Assembly: GCA_010672925.1 (NCBI GenBank) | Contig: JAAHFP010000013.1 | Span: 124,001 to 188,000, forward strand | Origin: Symploca sp. SIO1C2 | GTDB lineage: Bacteria > Cyanobacteriota > Cyanobacteriia > Cyanobacteriales > Coleofasciculaceae | DNA: 64,000 nt | Direction of reading: 5' to 3' | Part shown: in pieces, positions 54,585 through 61,797 of the stretch | How the letters are laid out: the number at the start of each line of letters is the position of its first letter | How positions within the stretch are numbered: position 1 is the stretch's first letter | Notes under the pieces: generated by a model | Told to the model about the DNA's origin: nothing | Database searches by the model: none | Seen by the model: the letters and a program-made list of their open reading frames with translations, nothing else | Translations under genes and position numbers: made by a program

Positions 54585-55283
54585 ATGACAGAAGAAGAAA
54601 TTAAAGCGCTGATTCACCAGGAACTACCTACAATTTTGCAGCAAGACCAGAACCTACGAGATTTTGTCTTGCGTACAGTAGAAAACTACTATGCTGGTAA
54701 ACAAGAAACAGAAAGCCGCTTTGATAGGATTCTTGCAGAAATCAGACGCGATCGCGAGGAACAAAGCCGCAAGTGGGAGGAACAAAGCCGCAAATGGGAG
54801 GAGCAAAACCGCAAGTGGGATGAAAATAACCAGCAAATTCAGCAGATTATGCTAGAAATCAAAAAACTTAACAGTAAGCACGATAGTACTATTGGAGCAT
54901 TAGGAGCGAGATGGGGACTTTATTCGGAAAGCTCTTTTCGCAATGCCCTCAAAGGTATTTTAGAAGATTCTTTTGCAGTAGAAGTACTCCATCTCACCGA
55001 ATACGACAGCGCCGGAGAAGTGTTTGGCAGACCTGAACAGGTAGAATTCGACTTGTTGATTAAAAATGGTTTGCTGATTATTTGTGAAATCAAGTCTTCT
55101 ATGAGTAAGGCAGATATCTATACTTTTGAGCGGAAGGTACGCTTTTATCAAAACCGACACCAACAAACCGCAAACCGCAAGATAGTCATTTCGCCAATGG
55201 TTCATCCCAGAGCAAAGGAAATTGCCTCCACATTAGAAGTGGAAGTCTATAGCTATGCAGAAGAATTGAGAATTGAGAATTGA
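54585..55283 (+). CDS. DUF3782 family PD-(D/E)XK nuclease-like protein
   Basis: 232 residues. The N-terminal 100 residues are helical and coiled, with seven-residue repeats (EEQSRKW x3) at about 58-80. The C-terminal domain carries the restriction-like signature VEFDLLI...IICEIKSS (Asp156, Glu168, Lys170) and a FERKVRFYQ helix. Such DUF3782 proteins are multicopy in cyanobacteria, with no known target. The ATG at 54585 begins MTEEEIKALI. The stop lies in GAGAATT repeat sequence, which is also where the next gene starts. Confidence 0.8.
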   Translation: MTEEEIKALIHQELPTILQQDQNLRDFVLRTVENYYAGKQETESRFDRILAEIRRDREEQSRKWEEQSRKWEEQNRKWDENNQQIQQIMLEIKKLNSKHDSTIGALGARWGLYSESSFRNALKGILEDSFAVEVLHLTEYDSAGEVFGRPEQVEFDLLIKNGLLIICEIKSSMSKADIYTFERKVRFYQNRHQQTANRKIVISPMVHPRAKEIASTLEVEVYSYAEELRIEN

Positions 55284-55296
55284 GAATTGAGAATTT
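55262..55296. repeat. GAGAATT heptamer array
   Basis: Five GAGAATT units span the end of the DUF3782 gene and the beginning of coaX, encoding the last residues of one and the probable start of the other. Confidence 0.75.
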
Positions 55297-56113
55297 ATCG
55301 TTTATCGCGTTAATGATTGGTAATTCCCGACTACATTGGGCATTGTTTGTTGATGGTACTCTGACTGAAGCCTGGGATACTAACCATCTATCAGCCACAG
55401 CAGTTGAGCAATTACTTCAAGATTGGGCATCCGGAATTATGCCAGCAGCAATTTTGTCTTCTGTCAGTTGGAAAACAAACCCCAGTCAACTACCTCTCTA
55501 CATCGCCTCAGTAGTACCAGCTCAGACCAAACTATGGCAAACTTATCCTGCTGCCCAAGTTATCACCCTAGCTGATTTACCCCTTCAAGGAATTTATCCT
55601 ACTTTAGGTATTGACCGTGCCTTAGCAGTGTTGGGAGCAGGAGAAACTTATGGTTACCCAGTATTAATGATTGATGCTGGTACTGCTTTAACTTTTACTG
55701 GTGCTAATGCCCAACGACAGTTAATTGGGGGAGCAATATTACCAGGATTAGGGTTACAGTTAAAGTCTCTAGCACAAAAAACCGCAGCCTTACCAACCAC
55801 TCAACTACCAAGCCAACTACCAACTCGTTGGGCAATGGAGACACCAGGAGCAATTGAGAGTGGCGTTATCTATACGGTATTAGCCGGTATTCAGGACTTT
55901 ATTGCCAATTGGCAACAGCAGTTTCCCGATAGTCAGATTGCTTTAACTGGTGGTGACTCCGATTTGTTACTGAAGTACCTGCAAGCCCAATTCCCCGAAA
56001 TCGCAGCTCAGATTGTTGTTGATACTAACTTAATTTTTCGAGGAATTAGAGAATTGGGAATTGGGAATTGGGAATTGGGAAATCGCAATTATAGCAGTCG
56101 CCAGGACGGTTAA
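55280..56113 (+). CDS. coaX: Type III pantothenate kinase
   Basis: A 277-residue CoaX, which phosphorylates pantothenate in the first step of coenzyme A synthesis. The first strand and phosphate motif read IALMIGNSRLHWALF, with Met in place of the usual Asp of DxGNT. GIDRA (seen as LGIDRALAVLGA), IDAGTALTF and GGAILPGLGLQLKSLA are conserved. The start is uncertain: the TTG at 55280 lies in a repeat, but the ATG at 55313 would remove the first strand. The last 25 residues are repeat-encoded: GGGAATT heptamers ([10 protein letters not shown]), then the left end of a family A MITE (SSRQDG), which also provides the stop. Confidence 0.87.
   Translation: MRIENLSFIALMIGNSRLHWALFVDGTLTEAWDTNHLSATAVEQLLQDWASGIMPAAILSSVSWKTNPSQLPLYIASVVPAQTKLWQTYPAAQVITLADLPLQGIYPTLGIDRALAVLGAGETYGYPVLMIDAGTALTFTGANAQRQLIGGAILPGLGLQLKSLAQKTAALPTTQLPSQLPTRWAMETPGAIESGVIYTVLAGIQDFIANWQQQFPDSQIALTGGDSDLLLKYLQAQFPEIAAQIVVDTNLIFRGIRELGIGNWELGNRNYSSRQDG
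56053..56082. repeat. GGGAATT heptamer repeat at the coaX 3' end
   Basis: Four GGGAATT units in frame with coaX. Same family as 16087-16239. Confidence 0.8.
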
Positions 56114-56176
56114 GACATTCTTAGGTAAAACAAGTTAACAAGGGGCTTAATCCCCTTGTCCTAATGGTTGCTATAA
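56089..56176. mobile_element. MITE-like repeat, family A, copy 3
   Basis: An 88-bp copy of the family seen at 1287 and 21498. The ends are TATAGCAGTCGCCAGG and TGGTTGCTATA. It carries TTAAGACATTCTTAGG and the hairpin ACAAGGGG/CCCCTTGT (56138-56159). It overlaps the last codons of coaX, supplies the stop, and lies between the convergent coaX and hemA genes. Confidence 0.8.
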
Positions 56177-56187
56177 CAATCCAACAA

Positions 56188-57474
56188 TTAACCAAATTGC
56201 TTACTGTTATCCAAGTTAAAGAGCATTTCCAGGGTTTGCATGGCTTGTTGTCGTGCTTCAATATCCTGCTGGGCTCGTAACTGTACCATTGGGTCATGGA
56301 GAATTTTGTTGACGATGCCTCTGGTTAGTGCTTCGATTACTTCTTTGTGTTTTTCCGCAAATTCTGACCCTAAACGAGATAAGGCTTTTTCTAACTCTTG
56401 CTCACGAATATTTTCTACTTTACTCCGCAAACAGCTAATAGTATTGACAGTTTCTAGCGATCTCGCCCATACTTCAAAAGCATCTACTTCTTCTTCTAAA
56501 AGAACTTCCGCTTCCCTTGCCATTTGACGGCGACTTTCTTGGTTTTGGGCTACCACTGCTTTTAAGTCGTCCACATTAAATGCCTGTACGTTATCCAATT
56601 CGTTAACATCTGCTGCTACATTGCGGGGCACGGAAATATCAAATAACATCAAAGAGCGGTTTGGGTCTAAAAGAGCCTCCAGTTTTGCCCGGTCTAACAA
56701 CGGATCCGTAGCAGCTGTGCTAGTAAATACCATATCCGAATCAGCAATCACTTCCATCATCTGGGGAAGGAGGTGCAGTTGTAGATTGGCACCAGCAAAC
56801 TTACTAGCTAATTCTTCAGCTCTACGAGTGGAACGATTAACAATGGAAATATTAGTAGCACCTTTTGCTAGTAAGTGTTTTACTAACAAGCACGACATCT
56901 TACCCGCACCAATAATCGCAATACGATAGGGCTCCAAGTTCTGGACTTTCATTTGAGCTAGTTCCACTGCTGCGGAACTAATGGAGACAGCACCAGTACC
57001 AATATTAGTTTCAGTACGGACTCGCTTACCTGCGGTAATACTTTGTTTAAATAGTTTATTGAGTAAACGTCCAATACCCTTGTGTTGTTGACCAAGTTTG
57101 TGGGTATTTTTCACCTGGGCTAAAATTTGCCCTTCTCCTAAGACTAGGCTATCAAGACCAGACGCCACTCGCATCAGGTGCATGATAGCATCTTGATATA
57201 ACAAGATAAATAGGTGGGGGCGGAGCTCATGCAGAGGCTGTTGACCATATTCTGACAGAAACTGGATCAGTTCTTGAACTCCCCGCTCAGTTTCCGTGGC
57301 AACGATATAAATTTCTAGTCGATTGCAGGTGCTGAGTATAGCAACTTCTTCAATATGGGGATAGGCACACAGTTGAGCTGTGACGCCCTCCAATTTTACT
57401 TCTTGAATACTCAGTTTTTCTCGCACCTCAACTGGCGCTGTTTTGTGACTTAAACCTACGACTGCGATATTCAT
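56188..57474 (-). CDS. hemA: Glutamyl-tRNA reductase
   Basis: A 428-residue NADPH-dependent enzyme that reduces Glu-tRNA to glutamate-1-semialdehyde, the first committed step of heme, chlorophyll and bilin synthesis. The catalytic Cys50 is in [11 protein letters not shown]-terminal [15 protein letters not shown], the Rossmann motif IGAGKMSCL, and the C-terminal dimerisation helices are present. The ATG at 57474 follows GGGAG. The 16-residue upstream frame is not conserved. glpX lies upstream on the same strand but 440 bases away, so it is probably a separate unit. Confidence 0.95.
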   Translation of the reverse strand: MNIAVVGLSHKTAPVEVREKLSIQEVKLEGVTAQLCAYPHIEEVAILSTCNRLEIYIVATETERGVQELIQFLSEYGQQPLHELRPHLFILLYQDAIMHLMRVASGLDSLVLGEGQILAQVKNTHKLGQQHKGIGRLLNKLFKQSITAGKRVRTETNIGTGAVSISSAAVELAQMKVQNLEPYRIAIIGAGKMSCLLVKHLLAKGATNISIVNRSTRRAEELASKFAGANLQLHLLPQMMEVIADSDMVFTSTAATDPLLDRAKLEALLDPNRSLMLFDISVPRNVAADVNELDNVQAFNVDDLKAVVAQNQESRRQMAREAEVLLEEEVDAFEVWARSLETVNTISCLRSKVENIREQELEKALSRLGSEFAEKHKEVIEALTRGIVNKILHDPMVQLRAQQDIEARQQAMQTLEMLFNLDNSKQFG

Positions 57475-57911
57475 TTTTTCTCCCAAGTTGTTTTTTTCTA
57501 CAGATATCGCTATATTTGTCAAGCCAATTATGGCATAATCGCTAATTGCCTAATTGTAAAAATTGAGTCTTAACCAAACTACAGCTTAATTATTAATTCA
57601 TCCCCATCCCTTTTCGGGTGGGGATTTCAGGGTATTTATTGGCAAGTCATATTTTTTTGTAAAAAGATACAAACAACTGACTTGTAAGGAGGCAGGAGGC
57701 AGAAGGCAGGAGGCAGAAGGCAGGAGGCAGAAGGCAGGAGGCAGAAGGTAAGAGGAAAGCAAACTAGTTTCTCACCTTCTTTTTATAGATGGTATTTTTA
57801 CCCTGTTGCCTGTTGCCGACTATTTGCATTCAATCAATAAATGACGGATAAACTCTCCGCGTCTCCGCGTCCTCTTCCACCTGGCAAAGTTGCCCTTGCC
57901 CTGGCAGACTT
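57475..57911. other. Intergenic region between glpX and hemA
   Basis: Contains a GC-rich hairpin CCCCATCCC/GGGTGGGG (one bulge; 57604-57626), a GGCAGGA/GGCAGAA array (57688-57750) and a CTCCGCGTCTCCGCGTC repeat (57857-57873). The hairpin may lie in the hemA leader. No gene is seen. Confidence 0.45.
57688..57750. repeat. GGCAGGA/GGCAGAA heptamer array
   Basis: Nine or so alternating GGCAGGA and GGCAGAA units, in the same family as 1911, 10860 and 16282. Confidence 0.85.
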
Positions 57912-58949
57912 CTAGTGCAGTTGTAGGCTCTTCGGCTTGTTATACATATGAACTGTATCGACAAACCGAGCTGTCTGGGACTGACTGGAAATTACCAAAC
58001 TCTGAGTCCTGGCACCACCGGGGAAGAATCGGACTCCCTCCATCAGGGTTCCAGGGGTAATACCACAAGCAGCAAACAGCACTGTCTCACCACAGGCTAG
58101 TTCCTCAGCTTTGTAGACTTTGTCAGGATCCTTAATCCCCATTTCTTTAAGTCGTCCAATATTGCTCTCTTTACTTTCCCCAATCAAGCCAGTTTTCACG
58201 ATCGCAGGATCATAGATTAGCTGACCCTGGAAATGTCCACCCAAGCAACGCATTGCTGCTGCGGAGATTACTCCTTCTGGAGCAGCACCAATACCCATCA
58301 GAGCGTGGATATTAGTTCCATCGAAGGCGCAGGAGATAGCAGCGGAAACGTCTCCGTCACTAATCAGTCGTACCCTGGCACCAGCGTCACGAATTTCCTT
58401 AATCAGTTCATTGTGGCGATCGCGTTTCATCACCACTACCACTAACTCTTCAATCGAGCGCTCTAGGCACTCAGAGAGAATTTGCAGGTTTTCCGTTGCT
58501 GACTTGTTGATGTCCACATGATTTTGAGCCGCTGGTGGTGCTGCCAACTTCTTCATGTAAAAATCAGGAGCAGCAAACAATCCTCCTTTCTCTGAAATTG
58601 CCAGTACTGCCATAGAACCTGGTTGTCCGTAGGCTACCAAGTTAGTACCTTCGCAGGGGTCAACAGCAATGTCAATCTCTACTAATTCATCTGGATTGCA
58701 GTAAGTCTTAGCATCCTCTTGAGTACAAATACCTACTTCTTCACCGATATAGAGCATTGGGGCATCATCTCGTTCCCCTTCTCCAATCACAATACGACCG
58801 CGCATGTAGATTTTGTTCATCCGCTCCCGCATTGCTTCTACTGCCACCTGATCGGCAGTATTTTTCTCGCCTTTGCCCATCCATTTGGCTGAGGCAACCG
58901 CAGCTTGTTCAACAACTTCAATAATCTCTAGACCTAGTGTGTTTTCCAC
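57912..58949 (-). CDS. glpX: Class II fructose-1,6-/sedoheptulose-1,7-bisphosphatase
   Basis: A 345-residue GlpX-type dual phosphatase of the Calvin cycle in cyanobacteria (F/SBPase), removing the C1 phosphate from fructose-1,6- or sedoheptulose-1,7-bisphosphate in a metal-dependent reaction. The metal and substrate motifs [15 protein letters not shown] and [16 protein letters not shown] are intact, as is [16 protein letters not shown]. It is full length, ending [10 protein letters not shown]. The start is a GTG at 58949, at the usual [12 protein letters not shown]. It is monocistronic. Confidence 0.95.
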   Translation of the reverse strand: MENTLGLEIIEVVEQAAVASAKWMGKGEKNTADQVAVEAMRERMNKIYMRGRIVIGEGERDDAPMLYIGEEVGICTQEDAKTYCNPDELVEIDIAVDPCEGTNLVAYGQPGSMAVLAISEKGGLFAAPDFYMKKLAAPPAAQNHVDINKSATENLQILSECLERSIEELVVVVMKRDRHNELIKEIRDAGARVRLISDGDVSAAISCAFDGTNIHALMGIGAAPEGVISAAAMRCLGGHFQGQLIYDPAIVKTGLIGESKESNIGRLKEMGIKDPDKVYKAEELACGETVLFAACGITPGTLMEGVRFFPGGARTQSLVISSQSQTARFVDTVHMYNKPKSLQLH

Positions 58950-59367
58950 GACACCCGTTCTCCAAATAGCTTGATTTTGCGAGGTTTCATGTATCTCTTC
59001 CAGTTTTCAAGTCTATCAGACACAGGGATCACCTCGAAATCTAGTCCGCTATCGGTTTGTGTTAAGTTTTGATGCGAAGGTGGAAAAAGGCAGCTCTCTA
59101 GGCAAAATTTGGCATCACAGGCAACTAATATATATGGGGCTTGCTGAACAAATCATAATTTTCGGTTTGAATAGATAAGGCAAGCGATCGCACTAATCTG
59201 AAAATCGGAAGTTGGGTTTCGCTGATGTTATGGTTGGGTAAGGCATCGTGGGTAGTTATTAAGGTTTTTTGTGCTGCCGGAATTGCAGAAGGAACAAGTC
59301 AGCTTCCCTTAGAACCTTCCCTCTGCCCTCTGCCTTATTTCCTACCACCTACCACCTACCACCTACT
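58950..59367. other. Intergenic region between glpX and the Nudix gene
   Basis: Divergent spacer. It contains a solo GGGGCTTGCTGAACAAAT (resembling family B MITE ends, 59136-59153), a HIP1 octamer near 59185, and CTGCC and ACCACCT repeats (59325-59366) running up to the Nudix start. No gene is seen. Confidence 0.45.
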
Positions 59368-59889
59368 GTGGATATAATCGAGCGGAATAAAGTATTTTCA
59401 ACACCCTGGTTTGACGTAGTTGCCAAAACTCTGAGTGAGGGAAACCCCGATGCTCCATACTACAACCTAGAGTTGTCTGACTATGTCTCAATTGTGGCTT
59501 TAACTGAGCAGCGAGAAATTTTGCTAGTACGCCAGTATCGTCCAACGGTAGAAAGATACACCCTAGAGTTACCTAGTGGTCATCTTGAGCCTGGAGAATC
59601 TCCTGAAGATACAGCCAAACGGGAACTAATTGAAGAAACTGGTTATCAAGCTAGCACTGTAGAGTTGCTGGGAAACCTGATACCTGATTCTGGTAGACTG
59701 TCCAATCGGCTATGGTGCTATTTTGCCACTGATGTCACTCTCTCTTGTCCCAACCCGGTATTAGAAGCAGGTATCGAATTAGTTGTTTGTAGCCAAGAAG
59801 ATTTTGTGCAATATATTCTACAGCAGCAGTTTGATCATGCTCTCCACCTAGCACCGATTCTGCTGGCTATGTTAAATAATAAGTTTTAA
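59368..59889 (+). CDS. Nudix hydrolase (ADP-ribose pyrophosphatase-like)
   Basis: A 173-residue Nudix enzyme. The Nudix box G-x5-E-x7-RE-x2-EE-x-G is seen as GHLEPGE...RELIEETGY. Preceding VSIVALTEQREILLVRQYRP and LELPSGHLEPGE resemble ADP-ribose pyrophosphatases (NudF/MutT-like), so cleavage of ADP-ribose to AMP and ribose-5-phosphate is likely. The GTG at 59368 is chosen because the frame upstream is encoded by ACCACCT and CTGCC repeats. Confidence 0.85.
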   Translation: MDIIERNKVFSTPWFDVVAKTLSEGNPDAPYYNLELSDYVSIVALTEQREILLVRQYRPTVERYTLELPSGHLEPGESPEDTAKRELIEETGYQASTVELLGNLIPDSGRLSNRLWCYFATDVTLSCPNPVLEAGIELVVCSQEDFVQYILQQQFDHALHLAPILLAMLNNKF

Positions 59890-59904
59890 TTGATATAGCG
59901 TTTA

Positions 59905-59968
59905 GCATTTTCATAAAGTACACCGCCAAACCTCAAAGTACCCCTTTCAAAGGGGGATTTAGGGGTAT
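59905..59968. repeat. Dispersed CATAAAGTACACC/CCCTTTCAAAGGGGG repeat
   Basis: Shares CATAAAGTACACC and a C-rich/G-rich hairpin (CCCCTTTCAAAGGGGG) followed by GATTTAGGGG with the element at 23743-23855. It lies between the convergent Nudix and response regulator genes. Confidence 0.6.
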
Positions 59969-59975
59969 ATCAAAC

Positions 59976-60356
59976 TTAATCCATTCCCAAAATCTCCAAT
60001 GACTTTTCCACAACCTCATCCGGATCGAAAGGTTTAGTCATATAAAGATCTGCACCAACTTCTTGTCCTTTTTGCTTGTCAAACTCTTGACCCTTTGCCG
60101 TCAACATTATAATATAAACATCAGTCAATTGCAGCTCATTTTTGACAATATTACAAACATCAAAGCCATTCATCTTCGGCATCATCACATCCAGGAATAC
60201 TAGTTCTGGTTTCTCTGTCTTAATTGTCTCCAGAGCTTCAGTACCGTTACTAGCAATCAGCAATTCTACCCCCTCATCTTCTAGCTCCTCAAGGGTTTCT
60301 TCCAGCAACATTCTGATATAGTGCTCATCATCGACAATCAAGATTTTTTGACTCAT
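59976..60356 (-). CDS. Single-domain response regulator (CheY-like)
   Basis: A 126-residue receiver domain alone. The phosphoacceptor is Asp56 in VFLDVMMPKMNG, the acidic pair is Asp9-Asp10, the conserved Thr/Lys are in MLTAKGQ and YMTKPFDPDE. There is no output domain. It is the last gene of an operon with an adenylate cyclase and a hybrid histidine kinase, with 31 bases to the cyclase stop. It is therefore probably the phosphoryl acceptor for that kinase. Confidence 0.9.
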   Translation of the reverse strand: MSQKILIVDDEHYIRMLLEETLEELEDEGVELLIASNGTEALETIKTEKPELVFLDVMMPKMNGFDVCNIVKNELQLTDVYIIMLTAKGQEFDKQKGQEVGADLYMTKPFDPDEVVEKSLEILGMD

Positions 60357-60362
60357 CTTCTT

Positions 60363-60385
60363 AAATTTTAGATTTTAGATTTTAG
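60363..60385. repeat. ATTTTAG repeat between cyclase and response regulator
   Basis: Three ATTTTAG units within the 31-base gap of an operon. Same family as 30175-30232. Confidence 0.65.
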
Positions 60386-60387
60386 AT

Positions 60388-61797
60388 TCAGTATAATACC
60401 TCAAATACTTCTACTGGTTTCTTTTTTCCTTTAACATTTACTAAACCAAATTCTTTAAATTGAAATGACTCTTTCGTTGCTTCATAGATACTGCGGCTGA
60501 CTAAAATTTGACCTCCCTTAGCAATAGATTGCAGTCTAGAGGCAATATTTACTTCATCTCCAATGGCAGTATAATCCATATGTCTAGGGGAGCCGATATT
60601 TCCTACTACTACCTTACCAGAAGAAATGCCGATACCGGTTTTGAAATTCTCTCTAATCCAAGAAACGGGCATCCTTTGGAGCCGCCTCTGCATCTCAATG
60701 GCAGTAGAAATTGCCTTAGTTTCCGCATCTAGCATCCGATAAGGAGCACCAAACAGAGCTAAGATCATATCACCGACAAATTTATCCACTGTACCTTGAT
60801 GGTTAAAAATTACCTCCACCATGTGAGTAAAGTATTCATTTAAATAACCTACAATTGTTTCTGGTTCTAATTCTTCGCAGGTGGTGGTGAAATTTCTAAT
60901 ATCAGAGAATAATATCGACACGTTTCTTTTAACTGGAATCAGGCAACTATTGCCTTCCACATCTAAAACCGCTTCCACTACCTGAGAGGATAAATAACGT
61001 TCTAAATTACTTTTAATGCGCTCTTCCTTCAATTTGTTTTGATGCAAAATCGCATTTTCAATGGCTACCGCTGCCTGGGAAGCTAGGGCATTCAATAATT
61101 TTAAATCTGCTGCTGAATATTGTACTGGTTCCTTGTTGCTGACGTTAATTACCCCCAGGATTCTATTTTTGATTTTAATTGGGGCACACATCAGGGAGCT
61201 GACGGGATTAGGCCCTGGAGTATAACGAGGGTCAGATAAGACATCATTAATGATTTCTGCTTTGCCGGTGAGAGCGACAGCACCAGCAATACCTTCACCT
61301 AGTTTGAAGATTAGTTTGGGGGTCTTAGTTTCTATATGGGAAATAATACTCAATTCTTTAGTTTCTTCATCGAGTATCATCACCGAACAGCTGTTGGCTT
61401 CAAGGATTTTATGAGCTTCTTCAATAATTAATTTGGCAATTTGATTCAGCCTTAAATTAGCCGATATTTTTTCGGAAACATTGTAGAGAAGGTTGATTTC
61501 TTTGTACTTTTCTAAAGTTTCTTTAGCTAGTTCTTTTTTCCCTAACTCTTGATGGGCTAAATAGCTGAGAAAAGAAGCGACAGAAGCAGCTTTGGGCTCC
61601 CCAATTACCCAGCCAATAACCTCACTATGCAGCTGTATGGGATATTGCGGCTCTGGATGGACAATTTCTTCCCCAACTAGCCATTTTCCTGTAATATCCT
61701 GAATGCTAATCGGTGTGTCTAGAGCAGTAATCAACTCATTAAGCATCTGCCATACTGCTTTTTTAGCAATCAGACGTTTAAGACGAATGGTAGTCAT
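60388..61797 (-). CDS. GAF-domain adenylate cyclase
   Basis: A 469-residue class III cyclase. The N-terminus (1-100) is a small sensor-like region. A GAF domain spans about 110-250 (LGEGIAGAVALTGKAEIINDV). The catalytic domain (about 285-465) carries metal Asp299 in LFSDIRNF and Asp343 in VGDMILALF. Lys339 before it and Thr in DYTAIGDEVNIASRL fit ATP rather than GTP as substrate. It should make cAMP, with the GAF domain sensing a ligand. The ATG at 61797 overlaps the kinase stop by 20 bases, so the two genes are coupled. Confidence 0.9.
   Translation of the reverse strand: MTTIRLKRLIAKKAVWQMLNELITALDTPISIQDITGKWLVGEEIVHPEPQYPIQLHSEVIGWVIGEPKAASVASFLSYLAHQELGKKELAKETLEKYKEINLLYNVSEKISANLRLNQIAKLIIEEAHKILEANSCSVMILDEETKELSIISHIETKTPKLIFKLGEGIAGAVALTGKAEIINDVLSDPRYTPGPNPVSSLMCAPIKIKNRILGVINVSNKEPVQYSAADLKLLNALASQAAVAIENAILHQNKLKEERIKSNLERYLSSQVVEAVLDVEGNSCLIPVKRNVSILFSDIRNFTTTCEELEPETIVGYLNEYFTHMVEVIFNHQGTVDKFVGDMILALFGAPYRMLDAETKAISTAIEMQRRLQRMPVSWIRENFKTGIGISSGKVVVGNIGSPRHMDYTAIGDEVNIASRLQSIAKGGQILVSRSIYEATKESFQFKEFGLVNVKGKKKPVEVFEVLY

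Noticed and set aside
56240-56929. Plus-strand ORFs of 95 and 102 residues
   Set aside because: Antisense shadows of hemA.
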